From Cellvibrio sp. 79 (GTDB lineage Bacteria > Pseudomonadota > Gammaproteobacteria > Pseudomonadales > Cellvibrionaceae): a stretch of 64,000 bases of DNA. This document shows, in pieces, positions 55,851 through 64,000 of the stretch; position 1 is the stretch's first letter, and each line of letters starts with the position of its first letter. Location of the stretch: the NCBI GenBank assembly GCA_003056245.1, contig MVDH01000003.1:1093957-1157956 (forward strand). Reading direction: 5' to 3'. The notes beneath the pieces were generated by a model. That model saw only the letters and a list, made by a program, of their open reading frames with translations. It did no database searches and was not told the DNA's origin. Made by a program: the position numbers and the translations under genes.

Positions 55851-58211
55851 ATGAAACTAAAACAATTCGTTGCGCTCAGCCTGTGCGGATTTATCGCAGC
55901 CTGCGGCCAGAACTCACCACAATCAACCAAGGTAATTGCCGACAGCAACTACGACACCAACTGGGAATTTTTCCGCAGCGACAAAGTATTAGACCTTGCC
56001 AATGCACAGCAACATAGCGATTGGGAAAAAGTGCAATTGCCGCACACACCCAAAATCGAACCGTTGTTAGTCAATGAACAATTTCAAGGTGATGCCTGGT
56101 ACAAAACAACAATTACCACCGAATCGAGCTGGAAAGGTAAACAAATCACATTGAAATTTGAATCAGCCATGAACGTGGCGGAAGTCTGGTTAAACGGCGA
56201 AAAATTAACAACCCACGTCGGCGGCTATTTGCCATTCAGCGTTAACCTTACTGAAAAGTTAAAATGGGATGCACCCAATGAATTATTAGTGCGCCTGGAC
56301 AACCGTGACAACTCTGTCACCGGACCCAAGCCGCTAAAAGATCTGGACTTTAATACTTACGGCGGTATTTATCGCCACGTGATTTTGCAAATCGACAACG
56401 ACCTGCATATTAGCGATGCCGTTGCCGCAGCAAAAACCGCAAGCGGCGGTATTTTTGTGCGCTATCCAAAAGTGACGAAAGAGCAGGCAACTATCAACGT
56501 TCAAACACATTTGGTTAACAGCCATATCAACCCAAAAAAATTCCGTGTTGTACAACGCTTGATGGACGGCGAAAAAGTTATCGTCGATCAAACCAGCCAA
56601 TTACAAACTATAAATGGTAATAGCGACAGCGAAAATACTATTGAATTGGTGTTGGATAATCCAAAACTCTGGTCGCCCAAAACACCCAATTTGTATCAAC
56701 TTGTTACCCGCGTTTATGACGGCGACTCATTGGTTGATGAGCAAATTACCCGTATCGGTATTCGCGAATTCAAATGGGTTGATAACCAACTATTTATCAA
56801 CGGTGAAAAAACATTTTTGCGCGGTGTGAATCGCCATCAAGAATATCCTTACGTCGGTTACGCCACTTCCGATGCAGCGGATTATCGCGATGCAGTCAAA
56901 ATTAAATCCGCCGGTTTCGATTATGTGCGCCTTTCACATTATCCACACTCACCGGCATTTATGGCCGCAGCTGATGAATTGGGTTTAGTGTTGCTGGATT
57001 CTATTTTAGGTTGGCAGTATTTTTCTGAAGATCCGGCGTTTCAAGCACAGATCCAACAAACCTGCCGCGATTTAATTCGCCGCGATCGCAACCATGCATC
57101 GGTAATCGCATGGGAGTGTTCACTCAATGAATCCTGGATGAGCGAGCCGTTTATCGATTCACTCACTAAAATTATTGGCGAGGAATATCCCGGCGCAAAA
57201 TCTGCTGGCTGGCAGGAATACGGTTACGATATTTATTTGCAAGCGCGCCAGCATCGTTTGGAACATTACAAAACGCCAACAAAACCTTACATCGTGAGTG
57301 AATACGGCGATTGGGAATACTACGCAATGAATGCAGGATTGAACCAAACCGCTTGGGCCAATTTATTACAAGCTGACCGTAGCAGCCGCCAACTGTTAAA
57401 TGATGGTGAAAAACGGTTGTTGCAACAAGCATCCAACATTCAGGAAGCGCACAACGACAACTTTAACACGCCGGCATTCGCTGACGGGTTCTGGGTCATG
57501 TTTGATTACAATCGCGGCTACGCACCCGATTTGGAAAGCTCCGGTATTATGAGCATCGACCGTTTGCCCAAATACAGTTACTACTTTTATCAAAGCCAAC
57601 GCGACGCAAATGAAGCCTCTGATAAATTCACTTCCGGCCCGATGATATTTATCGCCAATGAATGGACGGAAAAATCAACGACGGATGTGCGTATTTTCAG
57701 CAATGCCGATGCCGTGGAATTATTTTTAAATGGCAAACTGATTGGCAAACAATTAGCGGCAGATAACAGGAATTCCGAAACCACTAAAAATCTGAAGCAC
57801 CCACCATTCACATTTGCATTGAAAAAATTTGAAGCAGGCGAATTAAAGGCGCTTGCTTATATTGGCGATAAAGTAGTTGCCGAACATAAAGTATTTACAC
57901 CGGGCGCGCCAGCGCGTTTAAAAGTGACGCTGGATACCAGCGGCAAAGCGCCACAAACCGGTGTCAAAGATGTGGTTTTTGTGTACGCACAATTGGTGGA
58001 CGCAAAAAATAATCCGGTAGCCGCCAATAATGTTGAAGTTACTTTTTCATTGGCAGGCGATGGAAAATTAATTAGCCCTGCCACCGTGTCGACCAGCGGC
58101 GGCTATGCGAGTGCACTGGTTGAAGTGGGAAATACGTTGAGCGATATAAAAGTTACTGCGCAATCCAAGACATTGGATAGCGGCAATATTACACTCAACG
58201 CACAGCAATAA
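55851..58211 (+). CDS. GH2 beta-galactosidase lipoprotein
   Basis: 786 residues with lipobox FIAAC (Cys18), so it sits in a membrane. Sugar-binding and Ig-like domains come first (about 25-290), then the TIM barrel with GVNRHQEYPYVGYAT, acid/base E427 in CSLNESW and nucleophile E484 in VSEYGDWEY, and C-terminal Ig-like/Big-type domains (about 590-786). Active-site motifs are those of beta-galactosidases of GH2. It should release galactose from galacto-oligosaccharides produced by GH53 and taken up through the TonB receptor. Start at ATG 55851, five bases after the GH53 stop. Confidence 0.94.
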   Translation: MKLKQFVALSLCGFIAACGQNSPQSTKVIADSNYDTNWEFFRSDKVLDLANAQQHSDWEKVQLPHTPKIEPLLVNEQFQGDAWYKTTITTESSWKGKQITLKFESAMNVAEVWLNGEKLTTHVGGYLPFSVNLTEKLKWDAPNELLVRLDNRDNSVTGPKPLKDLDFNTYGGIYRHVILQIDNDLHISDAVAAAKTASGGIFVRYPKVTKEQATINVQTHLVNSHINPKKFRVVQRLMDGEKVIVDQTSQLQTINGNSDSENTIELVLDNPKLWSPKTPNLYQLVTRVYDGDSLVDEQITRIGIREFKWVDNQLFINGEKTFLRGVNRHQEYPYVGYATSDAADYRDAVKIKSAGFDYVRLSHYPHSPAFMAAADELGLVLLDSILGWQYFSEDPAFQAQIQQTCRDLIRRDRNHASVIAWECSLNESWMSEPFIDSLTKIIGEEYPGAKSAGWQEYGYDIYLQARQHRLEHYKTPTKPYIVSEYGDWEYYAMNAGLNQTAWANLLQADRSSRQLLNDGEKRLLQQASNIQEAHNDNFNTPAFADGFWVMFDYNRGYAPDLESSGIMSIDRLPKYSYYFYQSQRDANEASDKFTSGPMIFIANEWTEKSTTDVRIFSNADAVELFLNGKLIGKQLAADNRNSETTKNLKHPPFTFALKKFEAGELKALAYIGDKVVAEHKVFTPGAPARLKVTLDTSGKAPQTGVKDVVFVYAQLVDAKNNPVAANNVEVTFSLAGDGKLISPATVSTSGGYASALVEVGNTLSDIKVTAQSKTLDSGNITLNAQQ

Positions 58212-58226
58212 AATTATTGCTCGCAG

Positions 58227-58254
58227 TGATTGCCCGCTTGCGCAGGGGCAATCA
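58227..58254. terminator. Hairpin between the convergent GH2 and acetyltransferase genes
   Basis: TGATTGCCC / GGGCAATCA (58227-58235 with 58246-58254), 10-base loop, 15 nt past the GH2 stop and overlapping the acetyltransferase stop codon. No T-run, so only a candidate. Confidence 0.45.
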
Positions 58255-58692
58255 TAGACATTTGCGAAAATAAACCACTCGTTCTGTTTCAACAAACCCC
58301 AACGCTTTATGCACATCCTGGCTGGCAAGATTATCCAACCCGGTATCTGAAGCCAGTTCAACGCAGCCTCGTTCGCGAGCCCATCCAATAACGACATTGA
58401 TCAGTTGACGAGCCAACCCCTGCGAACGGAAATCCGGTTTTACATAAATTCCCTCAATAAAGGCGACCGGTGATGTCTCTGTACCATTGACATAATCGTA
58501 GCGTAACGCTGCCTCAATAAAGCCAGCAGGTTCACCACTGGTGCCCAGCACTATAAATTGGCCGTAGCGTTTGGAATCTTCCAATAAACTTATCATCTCT
58601 TCAATATGTTCAGCTTGTGTGCCTTCTGGCCACAACGCTTGTCGCATGGTCAACCAACCTGCATCGTCAACTGTCTTACAAACAATGATCAT
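58252..58692 (-). CDS. AAC(6')-I-like aminoglycoside 6'-N-acetyltransferase (GNAT family)
   Basis: 146 residues from ATG 58692, the same length as chromosomal AAC(6')-I enzymes. The GNAT core contains YVNGTETSPVAFIEGIYV, FRSQGLARQLI (acetyl-CoA loop, Q/RxxGxA type), CVELASDTGLDN and a C-terminal ALGFVETERVVYF. This pattern closely follows AAC(6')-Ic/Ig/Ij proteins as I recall them. The enzymes acetylate the 6'-amino group of aminoglycosides such as tobramycin and amikacin. No integron or transposon sequence surrounds it, so it is probably an intrinsic chromosomal gene. Whether it confers resistance is not shown. Confidence 0.85.
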   Translation of the reverse strand: MIIVCKTVDDAGWLTMRQALWPEGTQAEHIEEMISLLEDSKRYGQFIVLGTSGEPAGFIEAALRYDYVNGTETSPVAFIEGIYVKPDFRSQGLARQLINVVIGWARERGCVELASDTGLDNLASQDVHKALGFVETERVVYFRKCL

Positions 58693-59097
58693 CACCTTTC
58701 TCTTAGCGGTTATTATCAAATGGTTCCTTTAGATCCATAAAGTATCATGATTGAGGAGGAACGAGTTCAAAATGAGAACCAAAAAACAGAATTTGCACGA
58801 CAGGCCAAGTAAATTGAGCGAACAGCTAACTTCCATTGATAAGCAATAATTCTGCAAAAATAATCGAGGAAACTTGTGCTGAAAATTATTCTAATTAGAA
58901 AAAAATTATAAAACTGAGCTTGCCTGCTTATTCACTTTATCCTGCGATAAGTTCCGGCATTCCAAATCAGTAACACAACTCCATCCAGTATCGGCGACTA
59001 GAACCAACCCTGTGCTCCAGCACCGGAATGATATTTTATTGGCTATTGCTTTATCAGTTATTTCAGGCTCACTATCACAAAAAGAATCGGGATGATT
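58693..59097. other. 405-bp gap upstream of the acetyltransferase and membrane protein genes
   Basis: Divergent promoters are expected here. The stretch is AT-rich near 58840-58920. I see no ORF with a ribosome site, no convincing hairpin with T-run, and no repeat. Confidence 0.6.
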
Positions 59098-59685
59098 ATG
59101 AAAACTCTACTTGTTTATGTACACTTGCTCGCCGCTTGTGTTTCTGTCGGGCTATTACTGTTGCAGGATATTTCCCTGGCTAAAACTCGCGGCGGACCGT
59201 TACCAGCAAAAGCTATTGCTGACCTGCGGACAGCAGCAGATATTATGTTCCTTGCGTTGATAGTGCTCTGGGTTACCGGTTTGGCACTGGTAGTGGTGGG
59301 CTACCTGGAAAATCCACAACAGTATTTAATGAACCAAAAACTCTGGGCTAAATTCACGGTAGTCTCAATCCTGACACTGAATGGATTATTCTTGCATTAT
59401 TTCAGTTTCCCGCGTGTTATCTCACGACCCGGTTTGCTGGGGCGCTCACCATTGGAGCAATCTTTAGTCGCAATCACCGGCGCAATTTCTTCCACGTCAT
59501 GGCTGTTTGCTTGCTTCCTCGGTATCGCCCGTATCTGGAATTACACAGCGGATTATCGTTTTGTGATGCTGGTGTATGCCGCATTAGTAACAGCGGCAAT
59601 TATTGTGGCATGCAATGTTATGCGTAGTTTGCGCGCCCATGAACCACCATTATTGACGGATCAGGTGCAAATTAAAGCACCTTGA
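59098..59685 (+). CDS. Hypothetical four- to five-span membrane protein
   Basis: 195 residues with hydrophobic segments at about 4-22, 50-70, 82-98, 120-145 and 155-175. A conserved-looking His near the N-terminus (VYVHLLAACVSVG) and another in helix 3 (FLHYFSFPR) recall small b-type or DUF2214-like membrane proteins, but I cannot assign a family. Start at ATG 59098 (CGGGA five bases upstream); an ATG at 59092 is equally in frame. Function unknown. Confidence 0.65.
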   Translation: MKTLLVYVHLLAACVSVGLLLLQDISLAKTRGGPLPAKAIADLRTAADIMFLALIVLWVTGLALVVVGYLENPQQYLMNQKLWAKFTVVSILTLNGLFLHYFSFPRVISRPGLLGRSPLEQSLVAITGAISSTSWLFACFLGIARIWNYTADYRFVMLVYAALVTAAIIVACNVMRSLRAHEPPLLTDQVQIKAP

Positions 59686-59708
59686 TAAATAACAACCGGA
59701 ATTTGAAA

Positions 59709-60128
59709 TTACAGATTTAACGAAAAATATTTAGCCTCAAATTTCATTCCTTTGTTCAGGTAAAAACGGTGTGCATGTTCACGCTGCACACCCGATAACA
59801 ACCGAACCTGGTCGCATTGCATTTCTTTTGCGTAATTACGCACCCAATCAAATAAAATGCCGCCATACCCTTTGGAGCGAGCTTCAGCGGTAGTGACCAG
59901 ATCATCTATTTCCAGGTATTTTCCTGCATACAACCACTCAGCAATACGAATACCTGCCACAGACTTGACTCCCTCATCCTCCAGGTAAACCAATTGATAT
60001 TGGTGATTTTCCTGCATGCGAATAACTTGTTCTACGAAATTTTCCAAGGTGATGTGTGGCCTTAATTCCGCCATCACCGGGTAGCAGTATGTAATCGCTT
60101 TCGTTGACCCGGCAAATTCAATTTTCAT
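59709..60128 (-). CDS. GNAT-family N-acetyltransferase
   Basis: 139 residues from ATG 60128 (AAGGA six bases upstream); the longer frame to 60158 starts at TTG. GNAT fold with LEIDDLVTTAEARSKGYGGILFDWV (acetyl-CoA-binding RxxGxG/A loop) and VRLLSGVQREHAHRFYLNKGM. Substrate unknown. It is not close to the AAC(6')-like gene in sequence. Confidence 0.85.
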   Translation of the reverse strand: MKIEFAGSTKAITYCYPVMAELRPHITLENFVEQVIRMQENHQYQLVYLEDEGVKSVAGIRIAEWLYAGKYLEIDDLVTTAEARSKGYGGILFDWVRNYAKEMQCDQVRLLSGVQREHAHRFYLNKGMKFEAKYFSLNL

Positions 60129-60182
60129 TTTATTTCCTTTTTTTAATCTGCTTTTCAAAAAATCCGGATTCTATATGCCAAA

Positions 60183-60221
60183 AACAACAAAGCTTGAATC
60201 CTCGCACAGGATTCAAGCTTT
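60183..60221 (-). terminator. Intrinsic terminator after the PEP-CTERM gene 3
   Basis: 14-bp stem AAAGCTTGAATCCT / AGGATTCAAGCTTT (60189-60202 with 60208-60221), five-base loop, followed on the minus strand by a T-rich stretch (GTTGTTTT). Confidence 0.8.
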
Positions 60222-60246
60222 GGATATTTGTTATAACCGGTTTTAA

Positions 60247-60873
60247 CTAGCGAAGCTTGCGACGCAATCCAACCAGGAATGCCAGACCAAGTGCAAACAT
60301 TAATGCGAGTGAAGGTTCTGGCACCTGTGCAGCATCAACCTGCTGCAACGAACCGGTCAACCAAAAAACACCTTCGCTTTGGTCCGGAAGAATTACACTG
60401 CTATGTCCGTAAATTTCAAAACTTCCTGTTAACAAACCACTAAGATCCAGCGTTGACGGTGTGGGGATATAATTTTCCGGTGTGCCCGATTGACCGTCAG
60501 AAAATCCCAATGTAAAAACATCCAGGGCATAGTTGCTGCCATTCACATCGTAGGGTGTTTCCGCACTCAACGAAAACCCATGAGCACTACCATTAAAATA
60601 ACTGATGCCGCCATATATTTCATTGACTTGGCCTTCAGTAATAGCCAAATCACCTACCTGAAGATAGTAATTAAAAAAATTATATAAATTCGGCTCATTC
60701 GGATCGTAGTCATCAAAGTCGTATTCATACCAGCCAGTAATGGACTTGCCTTCATAACCAAAACTACTGTTTTCAACTTCACCGGCAAAATGGTGGCGGA
60801 CGGGAATAGCCATGCTGTTGACGGAAAAAACAATTAACACAGATGCTATAAGAAAAGATGTTAGCTTGCGCAT
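60247..60873 (-). CDS. Secreted PEP-CTERM protein 3
   Basis: 208 residues from ATG 60873 (AGGAG seven bases upstream). Signal peptide cut near residue 23 (SMA/IPV), beta-rich body with GYEGKSITGWYEYDFDDYDP, and C-terminal VPEPSLALMFALGLAFLVGLRRK sorting signal. Unlike proteins 1 and 2 it has no clear similarity in the body. Function unknown; likely an exosortase substrate. Confidence 0.85.
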   Translation of the reverse strand: MRKLTSFLIASVLIVFSVNSMAIPVRHHFAGEVENSSFGYEGKSITGWYEYDFDDYDPNEPNLYNFFNYYLQVGDLAITEGQVNEIYGGISYFNGSAHGFSLSAETPYDVNGSNYALDVFTLGFSDGQSGTPENYIPTPSTLDLSGLLTGSFEIYGHSSVILPDQSEGVFWLTGSLQQVDAAQVPEPSLALMFALGLAFLVGLRRKLR

Positions 60874-61055
60874 ATAAAGCTCCTTTTGTTTTACCTGAAA
60901 TAGAATTGCAGCTATCTGCACAGACAATTGACACAATTGTTTTGCAGATTGTCATCTCACCACAATGGTAGGTTGTCGAGATGAACCGCGAGAGTATTGG
61001 GCAGAAACATAAAATGCAAGTTACAGTGACAGTAGACTCGCCCAAATAGCGGTAA

Positions 61056-61085
61056 ATAAAAAATAGCGTGATGCTTATCGCACTA
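61056..61085 (-). terminator. Intrinsic terminator after dtd
   Basis: Stem 61064-61072 with 61077-61085 (one mismatch, one wobble), loop of four, then T-rich tract on the minus strand, about 14 nt past the dtd stop. Confidence 0.65.
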
Positions 61086-61098
61086 ATATATTCGTTGC

Positions 61099-61539
61099 TT
61101 ATTCCATTTCCAGCATAAATGTTACTGGCCCGTCATTCACCAGACTCACTTTCATGTCTGCCGCAAAAATTCCGGTAGCTATTTTTTTATGCTTATTATG
61201 CAATTGCGTAACAAAATAATTGTAGAGTTCCTGTGCTTGACGGGGCGGTGCAGCGGAGGAGAAGCTGGGGCGCAAACCTTTTTTGGTGTCGGCAGCCAGT
61301 GTGAATTGCGACACCACCAGAATACCACCGTCAATCTGTTGCACATTACAATTCATTTTGTTATCAGCATCGGCAAAGATGCGATAGGCGAGGATTTTAT
61401 CGATAAGCTTATTGGCTGTTTCTTCCGTGTCAGTTTTCTGGATACCCAATAAGAGCAAAATACCCTGCTGGATTTCGCCGACAATGTCATGATTAACACT
61501 GACGGATGCCGAAGTAACGCGCTGGATTAAACCTAACAT
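61099..61539 (-). CDS. dtd: D-aminoacyl-tRNA deacylase
   Basis: 146 residues with MLGLIQRVTSASV, SQFTLAADTKKGLRPSF and the NDGPVTF end, the SQxxL and GP motifs that define DTD. It removes D-amino acids (and glycine mischarged on tRNA-Ala) from tRNA. In many gammaproteobacteria dtd adjoins pip; here an AraC-type gene sits between them. 23 bp after the AraC-type gene, so probably co-transcribed. Confidence 0.96.
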   Translation of the reverse strand: MLGLIQRVTSASVSVNHDIVGEIQQGILLLLGIQKTDTEETANKLIDKILAYRIFADADNKMNCNVQQIDGGILVVSQFTLAADTKKGLRPSFSSAAPPRQAQELYNYFVTQLHNKHKKIATGIFAADMKVSLVNDGPVTFMLEME

Positions 61540-61562
61540 GGACCTTCCTGCTAAAAATTAAA

Positions 61563-62759
61563 TTACGTAGTAACTGGCTGGACAGTTTTGCGATATTCAC
61601 TGGGCGTCATACCTGCTTTTTTCTTAAACAGCGTGTTAAACGTCGCCTTACTGTTAAAACCCACGTCCAACATGATATCGAGCATGGTCTTATCCGCATA
61701 ATGACTATCCGCTAACATCCGTTTCGCTTCCTCTACGCGATAGGAATTAATAAATTCAAAAAAATTACAATCAAAGTGACGATTAATAATATTTGACAAC
61801 AGCCGGGGCTGAATGCGTAATTGCCCTGCCAGTTTTTCCAGAGTAAGTGCCGGTGTCAGGTAGGGCTTTTCCGTTTCCATATAACGGCTCACCTGATCAA
61901 TCAATTCCGGTTTTATTTTGTCTTTTTGAAGCTCCGGCTCCTGCTCATCTTTTATCGGCTCCGGTTCACTGGTTTGTTTTTGCTCCAAGCCTTCAAATAC
62001 ACTCGAATGGCCCAAGCCAAAAAATATCAGCACACTCACCAGCAGGAAGGTGGTGTAGTTACCCAACAAGCCCATGGTTTCAAAATCGGTGCTGATACCA
62101 AAGCCAATGGAGAGGATAATCATCGCCGCGACCAGCACAGCCCAGAAGCGAATTACCAAAAAGCCAATGACGAGAATTTTTAGCCAGGTTAAATCGATTT
62201 TATCAATATCAGAAAAATTGGTACGGATGTGCTGTGTGTAGCGTTTGATTTCAATCAGGCAAATCACTCCCAGTACTACACGGAAAATTTCGCGAAATAA
62301 CGTTACATAATTCATTACTTGTGGCGCAAGCGCGAGATCATATTGCTCCTGAATCGTTTTCTTATCGCTCACGTCCAGACTGTAATAAAACAATAACTGG
62401 TATCCGACATATAAAATAAAAGGTAATAAATAAACCAGATCGGTGAGTTTCAGGTGGTAATCCTTATAAATTAGCGAACGCGTATACCAAAGCAACAACG
62501 GCCCTTCCAGCCAATACCCGAAGCCGAAGACATAAAATAAATTCGGTGACCATTCAATGGCGATATGGCGAAACTCTGCGCCGAAGCTGATCAGAATATC
62601 CAGTGGAATCGCTGCCTGTTGCAACAGGAAGAAAGCGAGAAATACATTGCGAATGTAATGCTCACGTTTGATGGTTAACAACAGAAGTGCAAATAAAATA
62701 CATTGATAGGCTGTCATCAACAGCACTACATCGTGGGTATTAAAAATAACCTCGTACAT
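61563..62759 (-). CDS. AraC-family regulator with N-terminal multi-span membrane domain
   Basis: 398 residues from ATG 62759 (GGAG ten bases upstream; a GTG 30 bases further up is possible). About seven or eight transmembrane helices (residues 10-270), a short charged linker with repeated E/P/K residues (EPEPIKDEQEPELQKDKIKPEL) and a C-terminal AraC helix-turn-helix pair (LTLEKLAGQLRIQPRLLSNIIN, DIMLDVGFNSKATFNTLFKKKAGMTPSEYRK). Membrane-anchored AraC proteins sense a signal at the envelope and bind DNA directly. Target unknown; neighbours dtd and pip are housekeeping. Confidence 0.9.
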   Translation of the reverse strand: MYEVIFNTHDVVLLMTAYQCILFALLLLTIKREHYIRNVFLAFFLLQQAAIPLDILISFGAEFRHIAIEWSPNLFYVFGFGYWLEGPLLLWYTRSLIYKDYHLKLTDLVYLLPFILYVGYQLLFYYSLDVSDKKTIQEQYDLALAPQVMNYVTLFREIFRVVLGVICLIEIKRYTQHIRTNFSDIDKIDLTWLKILVIGFLVIRFWAVLVAAMIILSIGFGISTDFETMGLLGNYTTFLLVSVLIFFGLGHSSVFEGLEQKQTSEPEPIKDEQEPELQKDKIKPELIDQVSRYMETEKPYLTPALTLEKLAGQLRIQPRLLSNIINRHFDCNFFEFINSYRVEEAKRMLADSHYADKTMLDIMLDVGFNSKATFNTLFKKKAGMTPSEYRKTVQPVTT

Positions 62760-62950
62760 GGCAAGGGGACTCCTGTAAGGCTGTACCACATTATTAGTTT
62801 TCTAATTCAGCCAGATGCGGTGGTTTTTGTTATGGCCGCACTAATTGCAGATTCGCGGAAGGGCTTATGGTGCTCTGGAATCTATGTGATCCGGATCATA
62901 CCATTGAACTAAAAAAGCCAGAACCAAATAAACCGGAAAAATCCCCAAAT

Positions 62951-62979
62951 AAAAACGGAGCCATTAAGGCCCCGTTTTT
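62951..62979 (-). terminator. Intrinsic terminator after pip
   Basis: AAAAACGGAGCC / GGCCCCGTTTTT (one mismatch), ATTA-type loop, A5 giving a T5 run on the minus strand, 15 nt past the stop. Confidence 0.85.
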
Positions 62980-62993
62980 ACACGCAGAGAAAA

Positions 62994-63965
62994 TCAGGCC
63001 AATTGGTCGCCGGTTTTCAGGATCTTCTTGGCAAGGTCATCGGTTGCGCGGATCAGCGCATCCACTATTCCCGGCTCACGCGAGGCGTGGCCTGCTTCGC
63101 GGATAATTTGCAACTCCGAACCCGGCCAGGCTTTGTGCAACGCGTAAGCATTGTCGAGCGGGCAAATAACATCGTAACGGCCATGCACAATGGTACCGGG
63201 AATGTTCGCCAGTTTATGGGCATCGCGCAATATCTGGTTATGCTCCAGAAACGCATCGTTCACAAAATAGTGAGCTTCTATGCGTGCAAGTGATAGCGCG
63301 CGATGCGGTTCGGTAAATGATTCAACAACTTCAGGGCTCGGCTTCAGGGTTGCCGTCCTGCCCTCCCAGCAAGCCCAGGTTTTGGCGGCAGACATTTGCT
63401 GGATCTGGTTTTCGCCGATCAGTTGGCGATAGTAGGCACCGATCATATCACCGCGTTCTTCCTCGGGAATTTGGGCTATAAAATCATCCCAGTAATCCGG
63501 GAATAAACGGCTTGCTCCTTCCTGATAAAACCACAGCAGATCTTCGCGGCGACAAAGGAAGATCCCGCGCAGGATCAAACCCAATACGCGCTCGGGATAG
63601 GTTTGTGCGTAAACAAGGCTGAGCGTTGAACCCCAGGAACCGCCAAATAAAACCCATTGATCGATACCCAATGTGGTGCGAATGACTTCGATATCTTCCA
63701 CCAGTTTTTGCGTGGTGTTGCCTTCAAGTTCTGCATGGGGACGGGAGCGGCCTGAACCGCGCTGATCAAAAAGGACTATGCGATACACTTCGGGATCAAA
63801 AAAACGCCGGTCATATTTTCCGCAACCCGCACCCGGTCCGCCATGAACAAACAACACCGGAATTCCATCGGGATTTCCGGATTCGTCGACATACAATTCG
63901 TGGGGAGGCTCTACGGCAATTTGGTGACGCTGGTAGGGTTTTATCTCGGGATAAAAAATCTGCAT
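62994..63965 (-). CDS. pip: Proline iminopeptidase
   Basis: 323 residues, the usual length of the S33 family. alpha/beta-hydrolase fold with oxyanion loop VHGGPGAGCGKYDRRFFDP, FDQRGSGRSRPH, nucleophile Ser in FGGSWGSTLSLVYAQ, and the Asp and His of the triad in HGRYDVICP and REAGHASREP. It removes N-terminal proline from short peptides in the cytoplasm. Start at ATG 63965, close to the window edge, so the promoter is only partly included. Confidence 0.96.
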   Translation of the reverse strand: MQIFYPEIKPYQRHQIAVEPPHELYVDESGNPDGIPVLFVHGGPGAGCGKYDRRFFDPEVYRIVLFDQRGSGRSRPHAELEGNTTQKLVEDIEVIRTTLGIDQWVLFGGSWGSTLSLVYAQTYPERVLGLILRGIFLCRREDLLWFYQEGASRLFPDYWDDFIAQIPEEERGDMIGAYYRQLIGENQIQQMSAAKTWACWEGRTATLKPSPEVVESFTEPHRALSLARIEAHYFVNDAFLEHNQILRDAHKLANIPGTIVHGRYDVICPLDNAYALHKAWPGSELQIIREAGHASREPGIVDALIRATDDLAKKILKTGDQLA

Positions 63966-64000
63966 AAACTCGCCTTGTTCAGATCAATCGTATATGACTG

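Overview
The window looks like a chromosomal segment of a polysaccharide-degrading gammaproteobacterium, most likely Cellvibrio or a close relative. This is inferred from polyserine linkers in secreted carbohydrate-active proteins, a CBM5/12-type chitin-binding protein, a TonB receptor next to GH53 galactanase and GH2 beta-galactosidase genes, PEP-CTERM proteins, and the gammaproteobacterial ubiE-ubiJ-ubiB order. I found no rRNA, tRNA, CRISPR array, plasmid or phage genes. The only mobile-type elements are a REP-associated tyrosine transposase (RAYT), its REP hairpins and one 171-bp palindromic element.

Layout. 1-3.2 kb: 3' part of a large secreted protein (polyserine linker, Fn3, double beta-helix), then a secreted chitin-binding/double-psi-barrel protein. 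3.2-8.5 kb (minus strand): AraC regulator, OmpA-family protein with a duplicated N-terminal domain, YceI and cytochrome b561, YciA thioesterase, RAYT with REPs. 8.6-16.3 kb: M48 lipoprotein protease, DUF4265, YaaA, TfoX-N protein, a response regulator, and a translationally coupled porin / PstS-like / diguanylate cyclase operon. 16.3-19.9 kb: triose/hexose-phosphate block tpiA-fba-fbp, preceded by a LacI-type palindrome and with a terminator directly in front of fbp. 19.8-27.1 kb (minus): adaptor, ATPase and permease of a MacB-like exporter with its NtrC/NtrY-type two-component pair. 27.5-38.8 kb (minus): alpha-2-macroglobulin lipoprotein, M23 endopeptidase, Orn/Lys/Arg decarboxylase, two PEP-CTERM proteins, a phospholipase-A2-like secreted protein. 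38.9-44.2 kb: ubiE-ubiJ-ubiB, then a DUF2157/DUF4824-like membrane pair. 44.3-49.3 kb: REC-GGDEF-EAL protein and MASE1 hybrid histidine kinase. 49.4-58.2 kb: galactose/galactan locus galT-galK, TonB receptor, GH53, GH2. 58.2-64 kb: AAC(6')-I-like acetyltransferase, membrane protein, GNAT, a third PEP-CTERM protein, dtd, a membrane-anchored AraC regulator and proline iminopeptidase.

How it works together. The galactan locus reads as one pathway: secreted GH53 cuts beta-1,4-galactan, the TonB receptor imports oligosaccharides, lipoprotein GH2 releases galactose, and GalK/GalT feed it into the Leloir pathway. tpiA-fba-fbp supply the triose/hexose interconversion needed when growing on such sugars or gluconeogenically. 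Several genes concern c-di-GMP and two-component signalling and envelope maintenance (MacB-like exporter, A2M, M23, M48, OmpA). Strong intrinsic terminators lie between the TonB receptor and GH53 and between fba and fbp, with too little room for a separate promoter, which suggests partial termination as a control point.
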